Shown: positions 35,401-44,866, counted from the stretch's first letter. The stretch is DNA of 53,853 nucleotides from Sphingomonas trueperi (GCF_011927635.1 NZ_JAATJB010000020.1:1-53853); one strand, 5' to 3'. Program-made: numbers and translations. Notes: generated from the sequence alone by a model not told the origin.

Positions 35401-38400
35401 TGGCCTCCGGCTCCCAGACCTGGGCGGGTGCGACACAGGCCACCCCGGCCATCGCCGGCGGCAATGTCAGCCTGCGCGCCGTAACGGTGGCGAGCCTCGG
35501 CACCCTTTCGGCAACCGGCGCGCTTGCGCTCACCGCGGACAGCGTGACGGTGGGCGGCGCCAACGTCGCCAATGGCAACCTTAGTCTGTCGAGCTTCCAC
35601 GGCGGGGCACCCTCGCTGACGGTGAACGCCGGGGCGACGCTCGCCACCTATCTCGGCGATGCGACGCTCGGCAGCCTGGCGTCGTTGAACCTGCAGGGCG
35701 CGCTGACCGCGAGCAACGGCAGTGTCTCGTTCACCGCAGCCAACACCAGCATCGGCGCGAGCGGCCGGCTCGCCGCCGGGCGCGACGTGACGATCACTAC
35801 CGCCGGCGGCGCGCTGTCGATCGAGGGGCAACTCGTCGCGAGCAACGACCTGAAGCTCGTCGACGGCACGCTAACGGTGGGGGCCGCCGGACTGGTGCAG
35901 GCCGGCCACGACGTCACCTTCACCAGCGGCAACGCTTTTGCAGGCAGCGGCACGGCGAGCATCAATGGCATCGGTTATGCGGTGGACGGCATGCCGATCT
36001 CGGCGCGGATCGCGGGCAAGATCAGCGCGGGCAACAACCTCCTGATGACACTGCCCGGCGCGGTGATCGTCGATGGCTCGGCCCAGCTCGTCGCCACCAA
36101 CAATCTGTCGCTGACCGCCGGCAATTTCCTGATCGGCGCACGTTATGTCGGCGACAGCGCGGGCAATGCCGTACAGATGGGGGTGATCGCCGGGGGCGAC
36201 CTGAACCTGACCGCTAATGGCGCCGGCGGGGTGATGCTGGATGGCTCCGTGCAGGCGGGCCGCAGCCTCACCGTGGGCGCGGGCGGGGCGATCCGGTCTA
36301 CCGGCGCCGCGCAGTTCGTCGCGGGCACCAACCTGTCGCTCAGCGGCTCGGCGCTGAACCTCGCCGGGTACAATTCGGGCCAGAGCCTCGTCTCGCTGCA
36401 CGCGGGCGGCGACATCACGCTGTCCGGCGCGACCGCGTCCAACGGGCGGGTGACGATCGCGGCGAACACGGGGACGGTGACGGGCAGCGGCTCGATCACG
36501 GTGCGCGGCGGCGCGGGCAACACGACCGTCGTCGGCCGCGACATCGGCGGCTCGGCGAACCTCGACATCCAGACCGGCGGCAGTTTCACCAACCAGGGCA
36601 GCCTGTGGTCCGACGGGGTGGTGTTCCTCAAGTCGGCGGGCGGCAGCATCGTCAACGATGCCCGCGGCGCCAATGGTGGCATCACCGCGGCGACCATCGT
36701 GACGCAGACCGATGCCGGTGCCTTCACTAACGCCGCAGGCGCGTTCAAGGCGGACAATGCGGGCATTTTCCTCGGCGGCGATTTCAACAACAGCGGAAGC
36801 TTCGCGCCTTCGGGCAATTACTGGATCAGCGCGGCGAACATCCGCAACACCGGGCTGCTGGCGACCTCGGGCAACCTGACGCTGCAGGCGGCGGGCGAAC
36901 TGTACAATGTCGGCACCATCTATGCAGGCAACCGCCTGACCCTCACCGCCGGGGGAGCGCTCACCAACGACTATATCGGCGACAACCAAGGCAATGGCAG
37001 CCACGGCCTGATCCTGGCGCAGAGTGACATATCCATCACCGCGCATGATGTGGCGAACCTGTCGGCGACGATTCAGTCGCTGGGGGGCGGGGTGCAGATC
37101 GCGCTGACCGGCGGAAGCCTCTCCAACGCCGTCAAGAAGCTGGATATAGCCACGTCCTCGGGCGGTGGAACGTCGTTCGTCGACCGCGCTACGGGTGCCT
37201 CGATTTCTTCTGCAGATTTCTACGCAAAACCTGTAGGGAAGCGGGGTGTTCTGACAGAGGACAATGTAGGCATTGTCATCACATCGGATCCAAATCCTAA
37301 TGAGGCAAATAGCGGGGCTAAATGCCTTGCCTCGGATGGTGATTTTTTAAGTAACTTCCTCGGATGTATTGCGCATGGGCGGTGGGGTTCGTCCATTACC
37401 TACATTGTATATGACATAAAGGCCGGTGGAAGCAGCAACTCGACAGTAAATGCCGTGACGGGTGCGGCGACTATATCCGCCGCTGGATCGGTAACCGTCC
37501 AAGCGGGCTCGGGCAGTGTCACCAACAGCAATTCGTCGATCCTCGCTGGCGGCAACATAACGATCAATTCCGCCGGCACCGTCACCAATGTTTCGGACCT
37601 GCTCGTTTCCAACGGCACCAATACCGGCGTCTCGGGCGCCACCGCGATCATCCGGGCGGGCGGTGCCGTGACGATCAACGCCGGCAGCTTCAAGAACGTC
37701 GCGAACAATCTGGTCGGCGCAGATACGTTCACCGCCTCCCAGCTTGTCCAACATGCCTCTCCAGGTTCGGCGGGAGCCGGAGCGCCCGGTACGGGCAGCG
37801 CTGGCAACGGCGCGTCGGCATCTGCGGCCAACGCGAACGGTGTCTCCGGCGGCGGCGTCGCGGCAGGCGGTGCGTCCGCCGCGGGCCGTGGCGGCGCGGG
37901 CGGGCTTGCGGGGAAGGGACTGGGCGGTCTCGCCGTCTCCCTTGCGGGGCTCGCGGGCGGCGGCAGTGTCGGGGCTGCCAGCCGGACGAAGGAGGGCATG
38001 CGCGTCGGCGACCTCTCTGGCCTAGATCCGTCCGCGGGCGCCGCAGGAGAGCTGTCCGGCCTCGGCACCGGCAACATCCAGGGCGCGCAGGTCGTCGGCC
38101 AGGTGCGTGACGGCGCGGGCGGCGCGGCGGCGATCGGGCTGGGCAACCAGACGATCGGCGGCGGCGCGCTCGGCAGCGGCGGTGCCGCGGGCGCGATGCG
38201 CCCCGGCGCCTCGGCGATCGTCCCCGGCCTCGTCGCCGGCCTCAACGGCAGCGGTGCGCCGACGCTCGCCAACCAGGCGTTCGGCAGCTTCCTCGGCGGG
38301 TTCCTCGCCAGCTTCAACCTCACCGGCAATTCCCCCTCGCTGTTCACCTACAACACCAACCCGGCGTCCGGCCCGCTGTTCAGCAGCAACCCCGCGCTCT

Positions 38401-41400
38401 CGTCCGAAGCGGCGCTCTACGATTCCAAATGGTTCTTCGACCGGGTCTCGCCCGACCGCGCGACCACCTACACCCGGCTCGGCGACGGCTTCTTCGAAGC
38501 GCTGCTCGTCTCGCGCGAGGTGCAGGCGCAGAGCGGCCAGGCGCAGCTTTCGCAGTTCGGCTCGGCGCTCGACCAATATCAGGGCCTGCTCAAGAATGCC
38601 GAGAAGGCGCAGGCCGGGCTCGGCCTCCAGCTCGGCGTGGCGCTGACCGCCGAGCAGGTCGCCGCGCTCACCGAGCCGATGGTCTGGTACGTTCAGAGCA
38701 AGGTCGAGGGGCAGGACGTGCTCGTCCCCGTCGTCTATCTCGCCGCCAACGATGCCAAGGCGATATCGGGCGGCGCGCTGATCGCGGGCAGCAACGTCTC
38801 GATCACCGCCAGCGGCGGCATCACCAACAGCGGCACGCTGCAGGCCAAGGACATCGTGGCACTCGCGGCCAAGGGCGGGGACATCGTCAACGCCAGCGGC
38901 GCGACCATCGCCGGCGGCTCGGTGATCGCCGATGCCGCGCGCGACATCCTGCTCGCCGGGGGCAGCACGATCCGCGCCGATGCGGGCGTGACGCTCCAGG
39001 CCGGCCGCGATCTCGTTACCACCACCGTCTCCAGCACCAGCCACAGCGCGACCGCGAGCTATCAGGACAGCCGCCACTGGTCGAACAGCGCCACCACCAC
39101 CGAGCAGATCACCGGCGCGACGATCGCCGCGGGCGGCAACCTGCTGCTCCAGGCCGGCGGCGACATGACGCTCACCACCGCGACGCTCAGCGCTGGGGGT
39201 ACCGCCGCACTCGGCGCGGGCGGCAACCTGTCGCTCGGCGGCACCAGCGCGACGACCACCACCACCCAGTCCGAGCGCACCGGCAAATATACCAACGCCA
39301 GCAGCACCACGACCTCGACCGCGTTCGTCGGCACCAGCGTCACCGCGGCGGGCCCGCTGACGCTCGCCGCCGGTGCGGCGCTGACGATCACCGGCAGCAC
39401 GGTGAAGACCACCGACAAGGCGACGGGCGACATCACGCTTTATGGCGGCCAGGGCGTGGCGGTCGTTTCGGCCGAGGAGACCGCGTCGCTCGACAAGCGC
39501 GCGCAGACGGGCAAGAAGAGCAACACCACCACCAGCGCAACCAGCACCACCAACCAGCTCGCGGCCATCGACGCGGCCGGGGACCTGAGCCTTCTCAGCC
39601 CCGGCGCGGTGAACATCGCCGGTGCGACGGTGACCGCCGGCGGCGCACTCGGCGTCGATGTCGGCAGCCTGACGCTCTCGGGTGTGGTGGACACAGTGGA
39701 CGCCCGCGTCGACACCAGCTCGAAGAAGTCGGGCCTGTTCTCGTCCACCACCAAGCGTACCAGCACGACGACGCACGACGAGACCGCGGTCGCCTCCACG
39801 CTGACGGGCGACACCGCCGTGGTGACGGCGAGCGGCGCGGTGACGATCACCGGCGCCAACCTGGTCGCCTCGAACGGGCTGACGCTCACGGCCGGCGGCC
39901 CCGTGACGATCGGCACGCTCGCCACCACCGATACCGAGCAGAGCAGTTCTTCGGTCAAGAAGAGCGGCTTCTCGCTGGGCGGCGGCGGGCTGTTCCTGGG
40001 CGTCGCCAAGACCAGCACCACCGGCAGCACGACCGACGTGACCCAGGCCGGATCGGTGGTGGGCACCAGCGCGGGCAACCTCACGATCGACACGAAGGGC
40101 GTGCTCGGCATCACCGGCAGCACGGTGGCGGCGGGCGGCGACGTGCTGCTCAAGGGCGCCTCGGTCAGCATCGCCAATGCGCTCGACGTGCGCGACACCA
40201 CGCAGACCACCAAGACCTCGAGCGTGGGCGTCACCCTCGGCGTGCAGAGCCAGCTGCTGCAGAGCGTCGGCAACCTCGCCGACATGGCGCAGCTCGCGAC
40301 CAGCACCGGCAACGACCGCGTCGCCGCGGTGGCGGGGCTCGCCGGCGGCATGGCGGCGGTCAACGCCTATCAGGCAGGCGAGGATCTCGCGAGTGCGTGG
40401 AAGAAGCGGGAGGGCGACCTCGGCATCTCGGTCGGCGCCACTTTCGGCATCTCCAAGTCGAGCTCGACCAACACTACGCACGACGAGACCGTGGTCGGCA
40501 GCGCGGTGAACGGCCGCGACGTGACGATCGTCGCCAACGGCACCGGCGCCAGCGGCACGATCGACGTGCGCGGCTCCACCGTCGACGCCAAGGGCAACCT
40601 CACCCTCGCGGCGAACGGCGCGATCACGCTGGCGGCCGCGACGGAAGAAGACCGCCAGAGCGGCAACGCCAAGAGCAGCGGCTTCACGCTGGGCGTCACC
40701 TCCGAGCTCAAGCTCAACAAGAATGGCGACCAGCGCAGCCTCGCCAAGCTCAGCCCCACCATCTCGGTGGGCCTCTCCTCGTCGAACAGCAACTACACCG
40801 GCACCCAGGTCACCAATGTCGAGAGCGTGCTGACCGCCGGCGGCACCGCGACGCTGGTGACGCCGGGGGCGCTGGGGCTGGACGGGGCGATCGTCTCGGG
40901 CGGGAAGGTGGTGGTCGATGCCGGCAGCCTGGCGATCGCCAGCCGGCAGGACACCAGCACCTACCAGTCCAGCTCGCACAGCGCCTCGGTAGGGGCGAGC
41001 TTCGCGTTCGGCACGGGGCAGATCTCGGTTTCGGGCAATCTCTCGAACGGCAAGCAGCAGGGCGATTTCGCCAGCGTGGTCGAGCAGGCGGGCATCTATG
41101 CCGGCGACCAGGGCTTTGCGATTAAAGTCGGCGGCGACACGTCGCTGATCGGCGCGGTGATCGCCAGCACCGCGGACCCGTCGAAGAACAGCCTGACCAC
41201 CGGCACGCTCCACGCCAGCGACCTCGAGAACCGGGAGACCTGGGACGCCAGCCAGACCTCGATCGGCGGCGGCATCGGCGGGATCAAGGCGGGCAAGGAC
41301 GGGCAAGCCTCGCAGCAGGGCGCCACGCCGTTGCCGGGGCTGCCGATCAAGGGGTTGGGCACGGTGACCGCGACCCCGCCGATGGCGATGGGGGCGAGCG

Positions 41401-43829
41401 GCGACCAGTCCGGCACGACCTATTCGGCTATCGCGAACGGCACGATCACGATCACTTCGGGCGACGCCGCCAGCACCGCGCTCGCCCATACGATCAGCCG
41501 CGACACCAACGGTGCCAATGCCGGCGCGATCGTCCAGCAGTTCGACGAGGCCAAGCGGCAGGAAATCGCCCAGGGCTTCCAGGCGGCGCAGACGCTGGCG
41601 GCAGAGACGACGGCGTTCCTGAGCCATCAGGCGGCCGAGGGCGACAAGTGGACCAAGGAGCATCCTAACGAGGATCCAAAGTCGAACCCCTATGCGCTCT
41701 GGGGTGCCGGTGGCACCGGGCGGCTGGTGCTTACCGCGATCAACGGTGCCGCTGGATCGGACGTGAGTGGCTCGCTCACCAGCCTCGTGCAGGCCTCTGC
41801 GACCAACATCCTGCAGGGCCTTGCGGCACGAGAAGTCAAGTTGATCGCGGATCGGCTCAGCGATGACGCAGGTAACGCGTCTGCAGCAAGCGAGGCGGTG
41901 CGGTCCGCCTTGCAAGCCGTCGTAGGCTGCGCGGGCAGCACGGCCGGTGGAAATGGGAACTGCGGTGCAGCTGCGGTGGGTGCGGCAACATCCGTACTTA
42001 CCAACTATTTGTTGACCAAGTTTATCGACGCCCCGCCCGAGATCGATCCTGCTACGGGGCGTCCGACTCCCCGTAGCTTGGCCGATCAACAAGCTCGGGA
42101 GAATCTGGTTTCGACGGTCGTCGCTGGAATCGCCGCAACGGCCGGGCTCGACGTTGGTGTCGCGGTTGTCGCCGCACAAACTGAAACAGAAAACAACGAT
42201 TTGAACTGGCGTATCGTGCCTAGCCTGACGCTGGATCAGGCGCGGGCGAGCCTGGCGGCAGCAAGGAAGCAGATCGCGGATCATCCTGAGGATAGTGCAG
42301 CAAGCACGCGAGCCGCGGCGTCTTTGGCCGATTACATCGGTCGACTTGAAAGGAAGGAAGCTGCGAGCACTGCTGTTGCCAACAAGATTGAGGCAGCCAT
42401 CGCCGCTAATCCCGCTCGTAGTGCAGAGCTTAGGGGCCTTTCGGCGTCGGAACGCGACAAGCTCGCGCAGGTCTACACCGAAGATCCCCAGCTAGCCGAC
42501 GCGCTGATCGGCCAGAGCCAGGCGGTTCGGAACATCGTGTATAGCGACCTCGCAGCGGGACGTGGCGACAACATCTTGGGCCGCGCGGGGAATACTGTTC
42601 TCTCAGCGGTACTCAGCGAGGAGACAATGCTTTCCCTCTATCTTAGCAATGCGTCGGATCGTGCGGGGGAGCGTAAGGGAGGCTTCGACGAAGCGCTTCA
42701 GAGCGGCCGCGACAAGCTTGCGGCTAACGAAAAGGCAACACAGCAGGCGGCGGATCAAGAGGCCGAGCGAATGCGAGCGAAGGGAGAATCGGACCTCGCG
42801 ATCAAAACCTACCTTTTCGTCCAGTACTTTAACGCGGCGACTAAACGTGAAGCTGGGACTGGCCTGCTCGACCAGCTCCAAGTCGTCGGGGACTATGTAA
42901 CCGACCCTGCGCGTGTTTCGGACGCTGCTCTCAACGGCTTTGCGAAAAATCTCGACGGCGCATTCTTGGACGACAAAAGTGCGCTGGAACGGTTGACTTC
43001 ACTGAAGGACGTGGCAGTCGACTTCGCCAATGCCGATGTGCGCACGCAGGCGACAGCGTCCGGCAAGATCGCTGGCAAAGCCGTCCTCGCGATCGGTGAG
43101 GTAGTCGTTACAAAGGGGGTATCCGCTACCGCCGGGCGGGCGACTGAAGCGATCGCTGCCGATGGCAAAGCCGTCGAGGCATTGGCTCCTGCGGATTCCG
43201 CGACGCCATCCGCTGGCAGCGCGGTAATTGATGCCACCTCGCCTAAGTCCGCTTCGAGCGGAGTCGTAAGCGGTGAGAGTCCTGACATATCGAAAGGTCA
43301 AGGCATAGGCACCGGTGAAACCGCCGAAGTGGTGGAGAAACCAAGCGCTGAGACAAGCCCTCCCCCTTTGATTGATGAGTTGGATGAAACTGGACCAACA
43401 GTTTTAAGGCCGAGGGACATTGTCGAATTCGACGAGTTCAATCGCCTCAACGTCATTGATCCAGCTACCGGCAAACCCAAGCCGGGTGAAGCTTCTGCGG
43501 CAGTAGAGCTTCAAAAATTGCTTGGAGGTCGCCTAGAGCGTCTTGAAGGATCCAGCGGAGCGGACTTTAAGTTTGTAAGCGGGCCTAAATCAGGGGAGAG
43601 TGTAGACTTTATGTTGACTCCCAGTAGCTTGAAAGAGGCGGCGGGAGTGAATCAGTTCTTTGAAAAAAATGCCGAAAGGTTTGCATGGCAACTCAGTGAG
43701 CACCTTGATAAAGCTGACATCGTTCCAATAGACACGAGATTTCTCACTGAAAAAAACAAAGAAATACTTTTCGAAATCATCAGGAAACAGCCGGTCGATA
43801 AGCAAGGTAAAATAATCCTTTTTAGGTGA
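29418..43829 (+). CDS. Giant TpsA exoprotein, FhaB/CdiA type, with C-terminal toxin
   Basis: 4803 residues, starting at a GTG inside the TpsB stop. Long signal (1-36), TPS secretion domain with NPNL (111-114), NPTGI (152-156) and CDGC. Residues about 300-3000 are degenerate beta-helix repeats of Gly/Ala/Thr/Leu, broken by a Gly/Ser-rich linker near 820-870. Haemagglutinin-repeat-like blocks with T/S runs follow (about 3200-3950), then a pretoxin region with E-T-E-N-N-D (4256-4261) where CdiA proteins have V-E-N-N. The last 135 residues (from about 4669) resemble restriction-endonuclease-like CDI toxins: GEASAAVELQKLLGG, GADFKF, SVDFMLTP. The toxin-coding end and the next gene are AT-richer. 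A toxic nuclease role is inferred. Confidence 0.88.
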   Translation: MKTIVAHTASARARRGALRTLILAALATSALSPARAQTSAPVATPPLQPANSRTGLDVTQAGTPIVNIATPDASGTSYNVFTRLSVGKEGLIFANSPTTGNSAIGGFLIANPNLKDGRSASLILNEVTGGARTTLAGPMEIFGQRAALVIANPTGITCDGCGFINTSRVSLAAASLRFGADGAFSGFRIADGGDVTVEGKGLLGGNVDYFDIIAAATHINASLYAKDLLVASGSGTVDYASRTTNAEGAGARTGVAIDSSVLGGMYANRIRLVGTGAGLGINLQGTVAALDGTLTITSDGAIALAGTTASGDAAITARGGGVTLSGQTYAGGALTVSGQAIRQRGDFAGALGAVTFSAGGDVTLDPGTGIYAGLDANGALTGTGALWIDAAGTVDMATATLAAGGALRLDGEGVRQAAGGRLAGAAVTVRTRGSQALGGAVSAAGDVALAGNAIDLSGSLVAGGAARLAAARELAIGGQIGTNGALALTADTLRIGGSVGSNADLTLGAASTIISTGTLQAQGALQLTAPSLRLSGTTAAGTGLRITGTDLALSGSATSLHDIDANVTTLTLATRAVLQSAATSRLGLGQLDNAGLIASDKDLTLAATGAVTNPGQIAAGGALRVSSGAGLASTGLLQSGAALDVRVGGAATLAGTVYAGGSATLAAALLQSAAALSVQGALTVAATGDVALASGSTTYAKGGMALSGAGVSLSGALQSDATLDIHAAQSLALGGRATASGATTIDAAAGAVLSGTLASAGALTLNAATVAIPGQILANDAVSITAATDNLSLAGTIQAAKDVTLTAAMRLRIGAEAPVGGGAGGTPPGTVPGSGGADAGSGGSGSGGATGDSGTGTTTPPASATPTGDVALNLPSIGATTAPSAGSLASSGAVTLTADEIEIAGTVAAKGDLTALAAHVLTVRGTAWSDGALTAQAGSLQVGSLASLAAAGPVAITVQDDLANLGTISSNGGPLLLGVGGAFSNAGTLSAKTGLQVQVAGDVLSSGTFSGGSFKLDARDVTLTGATVGTGGVAITGRTLLLGVGSDTQSGGALALTSSGATTVGGKLLATGALSIDATGSLAIGAAADIEAGGTARFHSLDALTGAADSRIAANGALSLTGTTLALAAIIAGNGTLDLSAGDAMTLSGTTTALGDITASAGASDIAGSLASAGKLSLTAGATVLRAGSTVQASGALALSATSLAANGTLLAGGKLALTGTGDLHLAGTIAAGSVDAQGQVTSVGDLSIRAGGALQLAAVSNATGAVDLAGQEVTLGGTLVALRTLRVDAATLSTTGDAKANGGVILAALGDATLGGTVTGLGGIDVTSGGTLVQSAALASNVGLRLSAAGMLSHGGTSSALGDVALQGGGLSLGGTIRGNGLVSLASTSGDIALLQGGQASGQRVELRSANAVTVAGTLAAAQSLTAESAGAFALRAQGVLQAGTTASDGQVTAVGAMTLTAGGAFTHAGAIGSTGGLSLTAQQLSSSGTMSAGADMALVADSGTIGGSLVGLGAVSVRSTAGGLDLTGTIEGRNVNVSATGGDLALGGASRVTAYGTGSDGLLTLASSGAIGALGVLAANNDVSVTAAGDLHVGADRTGSDAARALSTLGAVTLRAGGALVNDGSVAAGRSLSLTAQRLTSTNLSAGEGIVADIAGAATLSGLTSARDVALTAGGNIALVQGAKLETLGDLRLSAGGAIRNDGGITAGSTAAGATVGNITLTSAAALTSTGAIVANNGAVMLGGVSVVLGGALDQRGGVYAAGALTLNTAVATVLDGGQAISNADFNYTGTSLTLGAGSLLQSNHNLGVALNGGGYRSGGSLVALGDLTLGVAGGGIDNLAGSGIFAGGSGASAGGGSLTLSADAIANAGSIVATASAGGVGGDATLRAATLTAGGLLHADRTLGVTASMATITGTAEAGAAIHWTIPALTVASGGTLKSVGNVTLSGASFSNAGTVATGGALAITTSGDLASSGIFSAPGAIDLSSGGNVTLASGSQTWAGATQATPAIAGGNVSLRAVTVASLGTLSATGALALTADSVTVGGANVANGNLSLSSFHGGAPSLTVNAGATLATYLGDATLGSLASLNLQGALTASNGSVSFTAANTSIGASGRLAAGRDVTITTAGGALSIEGQLVASNDLKLVDGTLTVGAAGLVQAGHDVTFTSGNAFAGSGTASINGIGYAVDGMPISARIAGKISAGNNLLMTLPGAVIVDGSAQLVATNNLSLTAGNFLIGARYVGDSAGNAVQMGVIAGGDLNLTANGAGGVMLDGSVQAGRSLTVGAGGAIRSTGAAQFVAGTNLSLSGSALNLAGYNSGQSLVSLHAGGDITLSGATASNGRVTIAANTGTVTGSGSITVRGGAGNTTVVGRDIGGSANLDIQTGGSFTNQGSLWSDGVVFLKSAGGSIVNDARGANGGITAATIVTQTDAGAFTNAAGAFKADNAGIFLGGDFNNSGSFAPSGNYWISAANIRNTGLLATSGNLTLQAAGELYNVGTIYAGNRLTLTAGGALTNDYIGDNQGNGSHGLILAQSDISITAHDVANLSATIQSLGGGVQIALTGGSLSNAVKKLDIATSSGGGTSFVDRATGASISSADFYAKPVGKRGVLTEDNVGIVITSDPNPNEANSGAKCLASDGDFLSNFLGCIAHGRWGSSITYIVYDIKAGGSSNSTVNAVTGAATISAAGSVTVQAGSGSVTNSNSSILAGGNITINSAGTVTNVSDLLVSNGTNTGVSGATAIIRAGGAVTINAGSFKNVANNLVGADTFTASQLVQHASPGSAGAGAPGTGSAGNGASASAANANGVSGGGVAAGGASAAGRGGAGGLAGKGLGGLAVSLAGLAGGGSVGAASRTKEGMRVGDLSGLDPSAGAAGELSGLGTGNIQGAQVVGQVRDGAGGAAAIGLGNQTIGGGALGSGGAAGAMRPGASAIVPGLVAGLNGSGAPTLANQAFGSFLGGFLASFNLTGNSPSLFTYNTNPASGPLFSSNPALSSEAALYDSKWFFDRVSPDRATTYTRLGDGFFEALLVSREVQAQSGQAQLSQFGSALDQYQGLLKNAEKAQAGLGLQLGVALTAEQVAALTEPMVWYVQSKVEGQDVLVPVVYLAANDAKAISGGALIAGSNVSITASGGITNSGTLQAKDIVALAAKGGDIVNASGATIAGGSVIADAARDILLAGGSTIRADAGVTLQAGRDLVTTTVSSTSHSATASYQDSRHWSNSATTTEQITGATIAAGGNLLLQAGGDMTLTTATLSAGGTAALGAGGNLSLGGTSATTTTTQSERTGKYTNASSTTTSTAFVGTSVTAAGPLTLAAGAALTITGSTVKTTDKATGDITLYGGQGVAVVSAEETASLDKRAQTGKKSNTTTSATSTTNQLAAIDAAGDLSLLSPGAVNIAGATVTAGGALGVDVGSLTLSGVVDTVDARVDTSSKKSGLFSSTTKRTSTTTHDETAVASTLTGDTAVVTASGAVTITGANLVASNGLTLTAGGPVTIGTLATTDTEQSSSSVKKSGFSLGGGGLFLGVAKTSTTGSTTDVTQAGSVVGTSAGNLTIDTKGVLGITGSTVAAGGDVLLKGASVSIANALDVRDTTQTTKTSSVGVTLGVQSQLLQSVGNLADMAQLATSTGNDRVAAVAGLAGGMAAVNAYQAGEDLASAWKKREGDLGISVGATFGISKSSSTNTTHDETVVGSAVNGRDVTIVANGTGASGTIDVRGSTVDAKGNLTLAANGAITLAAATEEDRQSGNAKSSGFTLGVTSELKLNKNGDQRSLAKLSPTISVGLSSSNSNYTGTQVTNVESVLTAGGTATLVTPGALGLDGAIVSGGKVVVDAGSLAIASRQDTSTYQSSSHSASVGASFAFGTGQISVSGNLSNGKQQGDFASVVEQAGIYAGDQGFAIKVGGDTSLIGAVIASTADPSKNSLTTGTLHASDLENRETWDASQTSIGGGIGGIKAGKDGQASQQGATPLPGLPIKGLGTVTATPPMAMGASGDQSGTTYSAIANGTITITSGDAASTALAHTISRDTNGANAGAIVQQFDEAKRQEIAQGFQAAQTLAAETTAFLSHQAAEGDKWTKEHPNEDPKSNPYALWGAGGTGRLVLTAINGAAGSDVSGSLTSLVQASATNILQGLAAREVKLIADRLSDDAGNASAASEAVRSALQAVVGCAGSTAGGNGNCGAAAVGAATSVLTNYLLTKFIDAPPEIDPATGRPTPRSLADQQARENLVSTVVAGIAATAGLDVGVAVVAAQTETENNDLNWRIVPSLTLDQARASLAAARKQIADHPEDSAASTRAAASLADYIGRLERKEAASTAVANKIEAAIAANPARSAELRGLSASERDKLAQVYTEDPQLADALIGQSQAVRNIVYSDLAAGRGDNILGRAGNTVLSAVLSEETMLSLYLSNASDRAGERKGGFDEALQSGRDKLAANEKATQQAADQEAERMRAKGESDLAIKTYLFVQYFNAATKREAGTGLLDQLQVVGDYVTDPARVSDAALNGFAKNLDGAFLDDKSALERLTSLKDVAVDFANADVRTQATASGKIAGKAVLAIGEVVVTKGVSATAGRATEAIAADGKAVEALAPADSATPSAGSAVIDATSPKSASSGVVSGESPDISKGQGIGTGETAEVVEKPSAETSPPPLIDELDETGPTVLRPRDIVEFDEFNRLNVIDPATGKPKPGEASAAVELQKLLGGRLERLEGSSGADFKFVSGPKSGESVDFMLTPSSLKEAAGVNQFFEKNAERFAWQLSEHLDKADIVPIDTRFLTEKNKEILFEIIRKQPVDKQGKIILFR

Positions 43830-43835
43830 TATGGC

Positions 43836-44153
43836 ATGGCGGGATCAATCATAATAGGCAAGGGCGCAGTTGTAGCGCTAAGTTCTAGAGGGTTTGAGGA
43901 AATATCTGAGAATATCAGGCATGAGCTAATCAAATATCCATCTTTAGTAGATAAAATATTTCAATCTAAAGATATTGAGTTCATGCCGTTTATCAGTGTT
44001 GACGACTTAGATAGCGTAAATTTTCTGAAGTTTTATGATGCGGTTGTGGAGTGTGTGCGAAAGAGAAGCGGAGGTGAGGCCTCTTTTCCTGAATGGGGCG
44101 AGCTCGTGAGGAAACTTGAAGCTGACAGACGATTTAGACATCAGTCTAGTTGA
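43836..44153 (+). CDS. Candidate CdiI-type immunity protein
   Basis: 105 residues, six bases after the exoprotein stop. An ATG at 43831 gives only a seven-codon frame, so 43836 is used, with AGGTG 8 bp upstream. The protein is small, acidic, without signal or membrane segment. I recognise no family. Position, size and low GC (shared with the toxin end) are what cytoplasmic immunity proteins of CDI systems show, and these are usually unlike anything else. Its stop overlaps the next start (ATGA). Confidence 0.7.
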   Translation: MAGSIIIGKGAVVALSSRGFEEISENIRHELIKYPSLVDKIFQSKDIEFMPFISVDDLDSVNFLKFYDAVVECVRKRSGGEASFPEWGELVRKLEADRRFRHQSS

Positions 44154-44866
44154 TGACAGGCATATTTGGAATGACGAGGATGCGAGAAGCCCTATTGGAG
44201 GGCGGCGTGTCCCGAGAGCTTCGAGAGCAATATGATAGCGCACGTCCTATGGGTAACGCCGGGGCATGTAAGGTGGAGTTTGTTGTCCTGTCTTGGCTGG
44301 TCGGCCTCCAAAACGAAATTGCCCCTGTCCTGCCACGCGCTCTGGATTGGATCGACAAGGCGCTGGAGAATGGCGAGGTGTATCGCTTCGGTCCCGATCC
44401 CAACGGGCACAGCACGACGCTGCATTGGGCAAAGGCCATCGGCAGCTGGATGCTCTCCGGGAACGACAGCAGCTACGAATGGGATCTGGCCCGCTGCTTC
44501 GAAGAAGCGCGGTGGCGCTTCCCCGAGCGCCCCTGGCCGACCAACGAGATCGTCCTCGAAGGGCTGGACGACTATCTCGCGTTCGCGCTCGGGGCGGGGC
44601 CGCATGCCAAGGTCGAGTTCGGGCCTGAAAACGACATCTACATGGCCGGCATCGAAATGTACGAGCGATGGACCGGCAAGTCCGGGCCGGTGAAGCTTGG
44701 CGGCACCCTCAAGCCGCGCGACTTCGGCTATGCCCTGTGCCGGCACTATACCGCCATCCAGTCCTTCGACGAAGACGCGCTGGTTGCGGCGGGGCGCAAG
44801 ATGCTGCGCGCCCGTCTCCAGGAGCGGTGGCTCGGCAGCGGGCAGTACATCCGTGCGGCCACCTAG
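44150..44866 (+). CDS. Second immunity-like protein, ending at a premature stop
   Basis: 238 residues, soluble, rich in Trp, Arg and Glu (WIDKALENGEVYRFGPDPNG, HWAKAIGSWMLSGN, EEARWRFPERPWP). It resembles large immunity proteins of polymorphic toxin loci, possibly the Imm71/Imm72 type; that assignment is from memory and weak. It overlaps the CdiI candidate by 4 bp. The frame ends in Y-I-R-A-A-T then TAG, but the same frame continues with protein-like sequence for 34 codons (see the next entry), so a Trp codon TGG changed to TAG is likely. GC rises back to the genome average within the gene, marking the edge of the acquired part. Confidence 0.6.
   Translation: MMTGIFGMTRMREALLEGGVSRELREQYDSARPMGNAGACKVEFVVLSWLVGLQNEIAPVLPRALDWIDKALENGEVYRFGPDPNGHSTTLHWAKAIGSWMLSGNDSSYEWDLARCFEEARWRFPERPWPTNEIVLEGLDDYLAFALGAGPHAKVEFGPENDIYMAGIEMYERWTGKSGPVKLGGTLKPRDFGYALCRHYTAIQSFDEDALVAAGRKMLRARLQERWLGSGQYIRAAT

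Noticed and set aside
38022..42284. 1420-codon minus-strand open frame inside the giant exoprotein gene
   Set aside because: Shadow of the repetitive GC-rich coding sequence; no start signal and low-complexity composition.
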